From assembly GCF_000410535.2 (NCBI RefSeq), contig NC_021490.2, positions 166,001 through 230,000 on the forward strand: a stretch of 64,000 nucleotides of DNA. The letters run 5' to 3'. Under the pieces are notes generated by a model that saw nothing but the letters and a program-made list of their open reading frames with translations, did no database searches and was not told the DNA's origin. The position numbers and the translations under genes are program-made. This DNA comes from Treponema pallidum subsp. pallidum str. Nichols. Lineage in GTDB: Bacteria; Spirochaetota; Spirochaetia; Treponematales; Treponemataceae. Shown here piece by piece: positions 1-7,451 of this stretch; position 1 is the first letter of the stretch; the number at the start of each line of letters is the position of its first letter.

Positions 1-945
1 GCAGGCAGCAGGTTGAGGGACTGCAGAGAATGCGGCAGGCAACGGTACGTCAGGATTGGCCGGGTACATCCACTGAGTGAGGGGAAGGAGCTCCTGCGCT
101 TCAGTGCTGAGCAGAAAGTCGATAAACTGAGTAGCAACCCGCGCATGTTTCGTACGCTTCACCAGGCTAATACCTTCGATATGCATGGGGTGGCCCTCGG
201 GAAAGAGGAGAGGTTTAAAGCGCGTATGGTTGTCATGGTGCAGGTGGTACGCTGCACTTGTGGTGTAACTAAGTACCAGTGCGGCTTCCCCTGCGGTGAA
301 CAAGCCGTATGCGGCGCTCCAGCTCGGGGCGAGCGCAAGGAGATTCGCGCGATAGAGCGTATTCCAGAACGCAGGCCATGCAGCGCCGAGTGATGTGTGG
401 GCCCAACCGATAAAGATCGTACCAAGCACGTTAGTATGCGGGTCTGCAAGTGCAATGCTTTTTGCGTAGACGGGATTTGCAAGATCTGAAAGCCGCTGTG
501 GCTCGGGAAGCGCAGCGTCTGTGTTGAACATGAAGGCGACGTACCCCCAGTCATAGGGGACTGCGAGGTTGTGTGGGTCTATGCGCAAGGCGTGAGGAAG
601 CGGAAGGGCCGGTTGGTAGGGACTGAAGAGATCTGCTTCACGCGCAAGGGGGAGGGTGTATTGGTCAACCCCGATGATAAGATCGGCACCTCTGGATGAC
701 GGCGTGTGCTGATCGCGGATGGCACGATGAATAGCGCGCGTGACGTCCTCAAACACCACGTACTGAACGGAATACCCTGTTTTCGCGTAGAAGCGCCGCG
801 CAAGTTCAGGGCCAGGTCCCCATTCAGAAGCAAAGGAGTCGTAGACATAGATAACAAGCGACGGCGCGTCCGTCCGGCTGCGACTACAGCAGCAGAGCGA
901 CAACGCTGCAGCGCAGCAGAAGACAACACGCATACGGTGAGCCAT
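1..945 (-). CDS. tbpA: Thiamine-binding periplasmic protein of an ABC transporter (partial, runs off the left edge)
   Basis: Reading leftward from the ATG at 945-943, an open frame continues without a stop to base 1, so the C-terminus is outside the window. The N-terminus is a hydrophobic, Cys-rich export signal (a Cys cluster at about residues 18-20 could serve as a lipobox, but the context is poor). The body has the feel of TbpA/ThiB-type solute-binding proteins: an early LVIYVYDSF strand, GADLIIGVDQ, DPHNLAVPYDWGYVAF, then a FLLSTEAQE segment near the visible end. In that family the protein captures thiamine or its phosphates for an inner-membrane permease and ATPase, expected further left. 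A GGGGAGAGG ribosome site precedes the ATG; a second in-frame ATG at 933 is possible. Family assignment is fairly sure; ligand is inferred. Confidence 0.8.
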   Translation of the reverse strand, partial: MAHRMRVVFCCAAALSLCCCSRSRTDAPSLVIYVYDSFASEWGPGPELARRFYAKTGYSVQYVVFEDVTRAIHRAIRDQHTPSSRGADLIIGVDQYTLPLAREADLFSPYQPALPLPHALRIDPHNLAVPYDWGYVAFMFNTDAALPEPQRLSDLANPVYAKSIALADPHTNVLGTIFIGWAHTSLGAAWPAFWNTLYRANLLALAPSWSAAYGLFTAGEAALVLSYTTSAAYHLHHDNHTRFKPLLFPEGHPMHIEGISLVKRTKHARVATQFIDFLLSTEAQELLPLTQWMYPANPDVPLPAAFSAVPQPAAC

Positions 946-963
946 AGCCTCTCCCCGCCGGGG

Positions 964-985
964 ACTATAGCATAGCTCTAGAGCT
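964..985 (-). promoter_or_regulatory. Possible promoter and palindrome upstream of the thiamine-binding gene
   Basis: On the minus strand a TATAGT hexamer (969-964) lies 18 bases before the start codon at 945. Directly upstream of it is a perfect 12-base palindrome AGCTCTAGAGCT (974-985), placed where a repressor could sit between -35 and -10. I see no convincing -35 hexamer. A possible operator, by inference only. Confidence 0.35.
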
Positions 986-1018
986 CCTATCCAGGGTGAG
1001 GGGTACAGTGCTGCTGTC

Positions 1019-1047
1019 TTGCTCAAAGGGAGTGCATTCGGTACACT
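1019..1047 (+). promoter_or_regulatory. Predicted sigma70 promoter of the acyl-CoA ligase gene
   Basis: TTGCTC (1019-1024), a 17-base spacer and TACACT (1042-1047). Only 7 bases separate the -10 from the ATG at 1055, so the transcript would begin at or next to the start codon. No Shine-Dalgarno sequence can fit in that transcript. Confidence 0.5.
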
Positions 1048-1054
1048 CGCCCGC

Positions 1055-3025
1055 ATGAGTGTGTGTTGTACGTCCTCCGAAGAGCGGATTGAACGGAGCA
1101 AGAATCTCGTTCACCTTGTCGCGCAGGTTGCTGGTGCGTACGCGCAGCTGCCTGCTCAGTATGCTAAAAGTAGCTCAGGAGTCTTTGAAATTACTTCTTT
1201 TTCCTCGTTTTACGAGCATGTTTGCCTGTTTGCCGCGGGTCTGGCCAGCATTGGGTGTGGTCGTGGTGATTGCATTGGTTTGATTTCCGACAATCGGGTT
1301 GAGTGGCTCCACGCGAGCTTTGGTATTCAGGCGCTTGGTGCAGCAGACGTCCCGCGTGGCTCTGACGCTACCGAGCGTGATCTTGTGCAGATTCTCGGTG
1401 CGGTAGAGGCACGCACCGTAATTGTGGAGAATGACGCGCAGTTGAAAAAACTCGCGCGGTGTTTTGATGCGTTGCCGAGCGTGTCGCAGATCGTGTTGTT
1501 GGATGCGGGCGGTGCGTACCAGGCGATGAAGGATGAGTTTGTCCAGAATGAGGACGGTTCTGCGCGGAAGTGCTCTTTTTTCACCTACCAGGACATACTC
1601 GCGCATGGGACACAGTTTCGGGTGCACCATCCAGGCAGGATAGAGGATGAGATTGGGCGTACCACGCGCGCGGACGTTGCTACTATTATTTTCACATCCG
1701 GTACCACGGGCACCCCGAAGGGAGTGGTGCTTTCGCACGAGAATTTTCTTTGTCAGTTAATCGATATCTCCCGCAGGCTGACCGTGTGTCCGGGGGATAT
1801 CGCGTTGTCAGTGTTGCCTGTGTGGCACGTTTTTGAGCGAATTAGCGAGTATGTGGTACTGTCCCACGCAGGGGGCGTTGCTTACTCCAAGCCGGTAGGG
1901 TCGGTGATGCTTGCGGATTTGGCAAAGCTTAATCCTCACTTTTTGCCTTCTGTGCCTCGCATCTGGGAGGCCATTCACGATGGCATTTTCAAGAATGTGC
2001 GTAAGAAAGGGGGTGTTGCTGCAGCACTTTTCCATTTCTTTTTGGCAGCAGGCAAAGCGTACGCTTACTTTTACCGCAGCGTGTTTGGGCTGCGTACGCA
2101 TACCACGCGTCGTGCGCAGTTTTGTGCGCCGCTGTTTGCCTGTGTGCCGTGGCTCCTTTTAGTTCCTCTGCACTTTCTTGGAAATGTCTTGGTGTTCCGC
2201 AAGGTACGGAAGAAGTTTGGTACCTCCTTTAAGACTGCTATCTCAGGGGGGGGCGCGCTTCCTCCAAATGTGGATGAGTTTTTGTACGCTATTGGCGTGA
2301 GAGTGCTTGAGGGGTACGGTCTGACGGAAACGGCGCCGGTAATTGCCATGCGCAGTGAGCGCAGGCCAGTGTTCGGTTCCGTGGGTACACCCTGCGCGTA
2401 CAATGAAGTGAAGATTGTGGATGACACTGGCGCCCAGCTTCCGGTGGGGTATAAGGGGATAGTGCTTGTACGCGGCAAAAATATAATGCAGGGGTACTAT
2501 AAAAATCCTGAGCTTACCGCGCAGGTGTTAGATGCAGACGGTTGGTTTAATACGGGGGATATTGGCTACCGCTGCGTGGGTGGACAGATTGTGTTACGGG
2601 GACGTAAGAAGGATACGGTTGTGCTGCGTGGTGGAGAGAACGTGGAGCCAGTTCCCCTCGAAATGAGTATGCAGGAGTCCCGTTTTATTGCGCGTGCAGT
2701 GGTAGTCGGGCAAGATGAGCGGTATTTGGCGGCGTTGATAGTTCCGGACGAGGCAGAGCTGCGGCTGTGGGCAGAGGCGCAGGAACTCCGCACAGAGTGC
2801 ATGGAAGAATTGCTAGTAAATCCTGCAGTGGTGAAGTTTTTCGAGCAGGAAATAGCAAAGCGGATATCACTCGAGAACGGGTTTAAGATATTCGAGCGGA
2901 TTAACCGTTTTGTGCTTCTGCCGAAGGTCTTTGAAGTGGGAGTGGAGCTTTCCGCAAAGCAGGAGGTAATGCGCCACCGGGTCGCCGACCTGTACGCAAA
3001 GGAGATCGCGCAGCTCTTTTCCTAG
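1055..3025 (+). CDS. fadD: Long-chain fatty-acid--CoA ligase (AMP-forming)
   Basis: 656 residues. Adenylate-forming enzyme that activates long-chain fatty acids with ATP and CoA; in an organism without fatty-acid synthesis it would charge scavenged host fatty acids for phospholipid assembly (inference). Seen: the AMP-binding P-loop-like motif TSGTTGTPKG near residue 213, the YGLTETAP motif near 422, GWFNTGDIGY near 495 and GRKKDTVVLRGGENVEP near 520, all in family order. A hydrophobic patch around residues 360-380 (PWLLLVPLHFLG) fits the membrane-associated long form found in bacteria. The ATG at 1055 is chosen over an upstream in-frame TTG at 1019, which is part of the predicted promoter. 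A run of eight G at 2246-2253 lies in the conserved SGGGALP segment and could slip. Specific chain length unknown. Confidence 0.9.
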   Translation: MSVCCTSSEERIERSKNLVHLVAQVAGAYAQLPAQYAKSSSGVFEITSFSSFYEHVCLFAAGLASIGCGRGDCIGLISDNRVEWLHASFGIQALGAADVPRGSDATERDLVQILGAVEARTVIVENDAQLKKLARCFDALPSVSQIVLLDAGGAYQAMKDEFVQNEDGSARKCSFFTYQDILAHGTQFRVHHPGRIEDEIGRTTRADVATIIFTSGTTGTPKGVVLSHENFLCQLIDISRRLTVCPGDIALSVLPVWHVFERISEYVVLSHAGGVAYSKPVGSVMLADLAKLNPHFLPSVPRIWEAIHDGIFKNVRKKGGVAAALFHFFLAAGKAYAYFYRSVFGLRTHTTRRAQFCAPLFACVPWLLLVPLHFLGNVLVFRKVRKKFGTSFKTAISGGGALPPNVDEFLYAIGVRVLEGYGLTETAPVIAMRSERRPVFGSVGTPCAYNEVKIVDDTGAQLPVGYKGIVLVRGKNIMQGYYKNPELTAQVLDADGWFNTGDIGYRCVGGQIVLRGRKKDTVVLRGGENVEPVPLEMSMQESRFIARAVVVGQDERYLAALIVPDEAELRLWAEAQELRTECMEELLVNPAVVKFFEQEIAKRISLENGFKIFERINRFVLLPKVFEVGVELSAKQEVMRHRVADLYAKEIAQLFS

Positions 3026-3084
3026 CAGGGTCCCTGGTGGCAGGGGAACGGGCGTGTACGCCGCTCCTCTGCTCCGCAAACCCT

Positions 3085-3100
3085 GGCCCGCGGGGCCTTT
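3085..3100 (+). terminator. Weak hairpin after the acyl-CoA ligase gene
   Basis: GGCCC-GCG-GGGCC followed by TTT, 60 bases after the stop codon. All five stem pairs are G-C, but the T-run is only three bases and abuts the 3' end of the opposing tRNA-Leu gene. It may end rightward transcription; weak. Confidence 0.3.
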
Positions 3101-3181
3101 GCGGCGGACTGGACTTGAACCAGCAAGCCTTACGGCACTAGCACCTCGAGCTAGCGTGTATACCACTTCCACCACCGCCGC
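3100..3181 (-). tRNA. tRNA-Leu (anticodon GAG)
   Basis: 82 bases on the minus strand. The acceptor stem GCGGCGG/CCGCCGC pairs perfectly, with discriminator A. The D-arm has the tRNA-Leu form (GTG...CAC with TGGTA in the loop). The anticodon stem CTAGC/GCTAG encloses the loop TCGAGGT, giving anticodon GAG, which reads CUC/CUU codons. There is a class II variable arm (GCC-GTAA-GGC) and a T-arm with TTCAAGT. The CCA end is not encoded and must be added after transcription. It lies alone between two plus-strand genes. Confidence 0.93.
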
Positions 3182-3230
3182 ACAGCGGGCGCAAGCCTGT
3201 CATATTTGGCTTCAGGAGATCAATGGCTTT

Positions 3231-3845
3231 TTGTGTATTCTCTCGTTTTTCCTTTCAAAAAGGAGGCATGCTCTGAGTTCACGCCGACCTTCGTGTAGCG
3301 AGCTTGCTCAGTTGTTCTGGGTCTTTTTCAAGATAGGTTTGAGTACTTTTGGTGGTGGAGTTGCGATGCTTCCGCTTTTGAAGCGTTTGCTCTGCGAACA
3401 CAAAAAGTGGGTGGATGAGGAAGAGTTGGTGAATTGTTTTGCCATCGGTCAGTGTACACCTGGCATTATTGCGGTAAACGTCGCTACCTTTTGCGGTGCA
3501 AAGCGTGCACGCTTTTGGGGCGCGCTTTGCACCACGCTGGGGGTAGTGACACCCTCATTTCTTATCATCGTTTTCCTTGCAGTTGGGATTCGTAGTCTCC
3601 ACACCTATGCATGGACCACGCGTGTGCTCAAAGGCATGAACGTCGCGGTATCAGTGCTACTGATGCGGACGCTTTTCGCGCTTAGGAAAAAATCGTTACC
3701 CGATGCAGGTGCCTGGGTTACTGCCATGGGTACGTATGGGATGATGCATGTATTTCATTTTCCCTCCCTCCTTGCCATGTTAAGTGCAGCGCTTGCAGGA
3801 TTGGCAATAAAAACCGTACGTATGTGGTGTGCGTCACGCGTATGA
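3231..3845 (+). CDS. Chromate-transporter-like (CHR family) membrane protein, first half
   Basis: About 204 residues of hydrophobic membrane protein. The segment FFKIGLSTFGGGVAMLPLL and the later GQCTPGIIAVNVATFCG are the CHR-domain signatures (FGGG and a P-G motif). In bacteria with split systems two short CHR proteins act together; the substrate here need not be chromate. The start is uncertain. No ATG is in frame after the tRNA. TTG at 3231 has AGGAG 12 bases upstream. CTG at 3273 has a strong AAGGAGG 6 bases upstream and would give an N-terminus closer to the family. The 3' end overlaps the next gene by ATGA, so the two are translationally coupled. Confidence 0.75.
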   Translation: MCILSFFLSKRRHALSSRRPSCSELAQLFWVFFKIGLSTFGGGVAMLPLLKRLLCEHKKWVDEEELVNCFAIGQCTPGIIAVNVATFCGAKRARFWGALCTTLGVVTPSFLIIVFLAVGIRSLHTYAWTTRVLKGMNVAVSVLLMRTLFALRKKSLPDAGAWVTAMGTYGMMHVFHFPSLLAMLSAALAGLAIKTVRMWCASRV

Positions 3846-4420
3846 ACTTGTGGTCTTTGTGCTTTTTATTCATGTATGTCGGTCTCTGTTCTATTGGAGG
3901 TGGCTTGGTATCCCTCAGCGTCATGCAGCGTGAGCTTTTAATCCGGGGTATGGTGAGTGCCGAGCATTTTTATTCAATGGTTGCTATTTCAGAGTCTACA
4001 CCTGGACCAATTGGAATTAACTTGGCAACCTACGTGGGCTACGAGTATGCAGGTATAGCAGGTGCGCTTGTGTGCACGAGCGCATTGGTGTTTCCTTCGT
4101 TTATCATTATTTTTTTTATGGAGCGTGTTTTGCGCGCCTTTCAACACAGCGTGATACTTACGCGCATGCTGTATGGTCTGCGTGCCGGTGCCTTGGGTAT
4201 GATCGCAGGCGCTGTGGGAACTGTGTTTTCTATAGCAGTATTTCCCTATGCACAGTTTTTTCAGTTTGTAATTGGAAAAAGAAATACACCACCATCGCTC
4301 GATGTGCATACACTCACGCTGTTTTTGGTGTTATGCGCACTGAGCTTTTTCTTCAAAAGGATACACCCAGTTTTCTTGATATTCCTGGGCGCGCTGGGTG
4401 CGTTATGCTTTGGTAATTGA
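3842..4420 (+). CDS. Chromate-transporter-like (CHR family) membrane protein, second half
   Basis: 192 residues, paralogous to the gene before it: YVGLCSIGGGLVSLSVMQRE matches the FGGG region and SESTPGPIGINLATYVG matches the TPG region. Several hydrophobic segments follow. The start ATG (3842) overlaps the previous TGA as ATGA, which fits stoichiometric synthesis of a two-protein transporter. In other bacteria the two CHR halves are fused into a ChrA of about 400 residues or kept as a pair like this. Transport function is inferred from family; the ion is unknown. The gene ends 9 bases from the converging GH57-like gene. Confidence 0.78.
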   Translation: MNLWSLCFLFMYVGLCSIGGGLVSLSVMQRELLIRGMVSAEHFYSMVAISESTPGPIGINLATYVGYEYAGIAGALVCTSALVFPSFIIIFFMERVLRAFQHSVILTRMLYGLRAGALGMIAGAVGTVFSIAVFPYAQFFQFVIGKRNTPPSLDVHTLTLFLVLCALSFFFKRIHPVFLIFLGALGALCFGN

Positions 4421-4429
4421 ATCAGTACG

Positions 4430-6289
4430 TTACCTTTTCTTTGTAGAAAAGGCTTTGAGAAAGAGCATCTTTTCTGTTTCGTATCCAGCGTTCAAGTCGA
4501 CTTTCCAGTAGAAAAGACACTTGATGCCTTCGGTGTTTGCATACTGGTTCGATGTACTTTCGCACAGAGGCGTGATAGCCACGTCAGGGTTCTCGTTTCC
4601 TTCGATCGTAAAGACAGTCTTCCCCTCAGGATCGGTAAGACGCATCCATGAAATGCAGGGAAAATGATCACGGGTAATTGCTGCAGTGTACTTTTCATTT
4701 TCCGAAAAAACCACAAGCTCGGGTGCAGCGTCATCAGTACCGTGTACGGCAAGATTCATTTCCACTGCAAAAAATGCGGAAAGATTGAGGGGACTTTCGT
4801 TTTTTAAGATGTACTGAACTTGTACGCCTTCAGACTTAAAAAAGTACTGTTTTTTTAATGAAACAGGCTGATTGAATTCTTCAAAGATACCTTCCGCCCT
4901 AAGTGTAAGCTCGTGCTTTATAGGATCGAATCCTATTTCCTGATAAGGGGTATGCGAGAACACCGTGGGCACGGCATGGCCGGGGTTTTCTCGCAGGTGC
5001 ACAACATCTTGCTCAGAGAGCACATAGTCAATAAAAATGCCTCCCGGTTGTCGAGGGACTGCTGCATAGTTTTTATACGATGAAAAAATGTCAAATTCAA
5101 AAATCAGTCCACCTGGTAATTGGACGTACATATTCATCAGCTCCCTTTGAGAGAGAAACTCCCGTACACCATCGAAGTTAAAGTCGAACGTAATGAGAGA
5201 ATTATTAAACACACCAGGAGTGCGTGCCACTTTTTCTGCAGTCAGGAGGTATTTATATGCAGTACGTTGCGCGCTTCCTGCGGATGCGTACCCCCGATCA
5301 GAAGAAATAAAAAAAACTCCCTGTTCTGCTTTCCATAATTCGGACAGTGCATGATGCTTGCGTTGTTTATCTCCTTTAATTTGCATAGCAATATTGTGTA
5401 CGTACATCATCTTTGCGTACAACAACCGCGCGTGTGTGCTGCATATTATTAATTGCTTGGCCGTTTTGTGCAAAAGGACATCGTTTCGCACCATATTCGA
5501 AGCGATGTATCCGAAACAAACAGGAGGCTCTTTGTATATTTCTCCAGTATGCGTTAAACGAAAGGGAGAGTTCGGTTTTTGCACGTATTGAATAAATGTT
5601 TTAAACCAAGTGGATGCATTGTCGTGTGTAAAAAATAATTTTTGGTAGCAGTCGAGCGGAAGCATGAAAATGAGCACAGTACCGGGGGTGTCGCCGTACC
5701 GTGCGACAAGTTGCGCATAGAATGTTTCAGCGGGGGTGTCAATCGTCAGTTCGCGGTACGGTAATGCAACAAGGCATTTGCTGCTGTCCTCAAGTACTGC
5801 AGGTTTAGTAGCGGGCATATCAGAGGCTTCGAAGAGACGGTAATCTAGGAGACAGTATTCCATTCCGGCCTTTACGAGTGAGGGAATGAGCGCGGCGCTC
5901 CATGCAGATGCTTCCAGAAAGCAGCCCCGTGGGCGTTTTATAACGTGTTCTCGCAAGGTAGAAGTGAGTAGCTCAATTTGACTAATTACATCCGCCTGAG
6001 GGAGGAGGGGAAGATACGGCTGGTAAAAACCGCCGCTGAGTAATTCAAGCCGTTTGGAACCAAGCAGATTGTTGATAAGATAAGGATAGGGAGAATTCTT
6101 TTTTTGTATAAATTGAAAAAAAGAACCGGTCATGTGCACCGTCAGTGGGAGTTGTTCGTGCCTGCACAGACCTGAAAAAAATGCCTGGTACTGAGAAGGA
6201 TCGTGCTCTGCGTGCAGGGACTGAACACATGCTTCCGTTAACTTCGCAGCAAATGCGATACGTATTTTGGTATTGTCTCCTTTTTTCAT
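4430..6289 (-). CDS. GH57-like protein (alpha-glucanotransferase/amylase fold), probably degenerate
   Basis: 619 residues. The N-terminal half resembles GH57 4-alpha-glucanotransferases: KIRIAFAAKL, HMTGSFFQFI, then LLSGGFYQPYLPLLP (the usual GGxYxP.L region) and a catalytic-region-like FLEASAWSAALIPSL near residue 130. The C-terminal half resembles the DUF1926 beta-domain that follows GH57 in these enzymes. The nucleophile Glu of GH57 normally stands three residues before the Trp (ERVW); here it stands four before (EASAW). The segment usually reading NDAYWHG reads SSDRGYASAG. The protein may therefore be a non-catalytic relative. The start ATG overlaps the upstream stop as ATGA. It is the last gene of the Rnf-like operon; the link is not explained by known biology. 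Confidence 0.65.
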   Translation of the reverse strand: MKKGDNTKIRIAFAAKLTEACVQSLHAEHDPSQYQAFFSGLCRHEQLPLTVHMTGSFFQFIQKKNSPYPYLINNLLGSKRLELLSGGFYQPYLPLLPQADVISQIELLTSTLREHVIKRPRGCFLEASAWSAALIPSLVKAGMEYCLLDYRLFEASDMPATKPAVLEDSSKCLVALPYRELTIDTPAETFYAQLVARYGDTPGTVLIFMLPLDCYQKLFFTHDNASTWFKTFIQYVQKPNSPFRLTHTGEIYKEPPVCFGYIASNMVRNDVLLHKTAKQLIICSTHARLLYAKMMYVHNIAMQIKGDKQRKHHALSELWKAEQGVFFISSDRGYASAGSAQRTAYKYLLTAEKVARTPGVFNNSLITFDFNFDGVREFLSQRELMNMYVQLPGGLIFEFDIFSSYKNYAAVPRQPGGIFIDYVLSEQDVVHLRENPGHAVPTVFSHTPYQEIGFDPIKHELTLRAEGIFEEFNQPVSLKKQYFFKSEGVQVQYILKNESPLNLSAFFAVEMNLAVHGTDDAAPELVVFSENEKYTAAITRDHFPCISWMRLTDPEGKTVFTIEGNENPDVAITPLCESTSNQYANTEGIKCLFYWKVDLNAGYETEKMLFLKAFSTKKR

Positions 6290-6864
6290 AATCGGGTTCT
6301 CATCCCCGCCGCGGGTATCGGAAAAAGCCACAGCTCGTCAGTACCGTACAGGCTCAGTGCAATAAAACCCATACTTGCTAAGAGAAGTGCAGCTGTTTTC
6401 TCCACTGCAGTGCCGTTTCCCTGCGTGATGCGCTGATGTATCGCGCGTAAGATGGTGGAGAAACATAAAAAGCCGACACAGCTCACTCCCCACATAACGA
6501 GCGCCTCAAAAAGGTTAAGGGCAGTGTACGTAATGTAAAATACGAGTGCGTATAAAAGACCCCACTCGCTCTGAGCACGGTGTGATGTACACGTGCGCGA
6601 CAGTTTTCCGCTGCATGTACTCAGACAAAAGGCACTTGCGCCCACGCCCAACGGTGTAAGAAAACGCAACGCAAGCGGGTCATATACGTAATGTATACAG
6701 ACCCAGTTACCGGTTATCAATATTCCGCCTAGGAAAAGGAAGCGACATGTATGGAAGAGCGTGCAACGTGGAGAGAGCGCAGCGATGCACAGGCGATCTA
6801 ATCCGATGCCCTCGGCAAAGAAAAGGGCGCATACGAAAAACAGGGGTGGCACCATTGTCACCAT
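6286..6864 (-). CDS. rnfA: RnfA-like membrane subunit
   Basis: 192 residues with about six hydrophobic segments, the size and topology of RnfA/NqrE. Its assignment rests mainly on place: it follows C, D, G and E homologues in the standard Rnf order. In typical Rnf the RnfA/RnfE pair forms the symmetric membrane core and holds a [2Fe-2S] cluster through Cys residues in an LGxCP motif and an NC motif. Here a Cys occurs near residue 26 (DRLCIA), but the LGxCP and NC contexts are not recognisable. The start at 6864 overlaps the RnfE-like stop by 7 bases; an ATG at 6855 is an alternative. Sequence similarity alone would not be convincing. Confidence 0.6.
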   Translation of the reverse strand: MVTMVPPLFFVCALFFAEGIGLDRLCIAALSPRCTLFHTCRFLFLGGILITGNWVCIHYVYDPLALRFLTPLGVGASAFCLSTCSGKLSRTCTSHRAQSEWGLLYALVFYITYTALNLFEALVMWGVSCVGFLCFSTILRAIHQRITQGNGTAVEKTAALLLASMGFIALSLYGTDELWLFPIPAAGMRTRL

Positions 6865-7451
6865 TCACTCCTTAAAGAGGGCGTGTGGTCGTTACCTGCA
6901 CTGCGGAATATCCAAAGAACAATACCACAGCTTATGAGGGTCCCTGCGCCGGTGGCTGCAAAGCGTATTACATTGCTGGGTGGAAAAGAGATGATGCGCA
7001 AGAACCCCGACGGGGCCGGTAGCGAAACGCACCCGAAGGCAACTAATTCACGTACAAGAGAAATTCCCGCAATCATGATGCCGAAGACACCTACGCATTC
7101 GAGCGATTCGGCATCTGCATCGTATGCGGTAAGACAGAGATCGAGTGTGCGCGAAAGCGCGGTAATGAAAAGGTAAGGACACAGCATCATACGCACAAGC
7201 GGGAAAAAGCCTTGGATCAAGTTGTCATACATAATGGTGGCTGAGAGGGTAAGACAGACCTCGAACAAAGGAGCGCTGCGCGTGCGCATAAAAAACTGTG
7301 AGAGAAATCTCGCCAGCAGCGAGGAAAAAAATAGAACCCAAAAGCCAAGTACGAGTAGTAGACCGCAGGCAAAGGTTCCGGTTGCAGGAACAAATAGTCC
7401 TATGCCAAAAATGCACAATACACTCGCGCGCTTAACCGTGTACTTACTCAT
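6858..7451 (-). CDS. rnfE: RnfE-like membrane subunit
   Basis: 197 residues, multi-spanning, fourth in the Rnf-like operon. The N-terminus (VLCIFGIGLFVPATGTFACG) aligns with the RnfE stretch that normally reads VLVQLLGLCPLLAVT. The segment GVFGIMIAGISLVRELVAFG aligns with the one normally reading IPLIVVNC.IL.RAEAFA. In both places the cluster-binding Cys appears to be Gly (residues 18 and 129), although a Cys at position 13 could substitute. Function as an electron-carrying core subunit is thus doubtful. It overlaps its neighbours by 8 and 7 bases, indicating coupled translation. Confidence 0.62.
   Translation of the reverse strand: MSKYTVKRASVLCIFGIGLFVPATGTFACGLLLVLGFWVLFFSSLLARFLSQFFMRTRSAPLFEVCLTLSATIMYDNLIQGFFPLVRMMLCPYLFITALSRTLDLCLTAYDADAESLECVGVFGIMIAGISLVRELVAFGCVSLPAPSGFLRIISFPPSNVIRFAATGAGTLISCGIVLWIFRSAGNDHTPSLRSEW

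Noticed and set aside
946..1054. TPP riboswitch upstream of the thiamine-binding gene
   Set aside because: The minus strand has CCCTTTGAGC, which resembles part of the thi box, but no CTGAGA or GGGGTGC element lies in the right place, so it does not fit the fold.
3085..3181. N-terminal extension of the CHR gene through the tRNA
   Set aside because: The open frame runs back over the opposing tRNA-Leu gene, but the sequence there is tRNA and not protein-like; starts after it are used.
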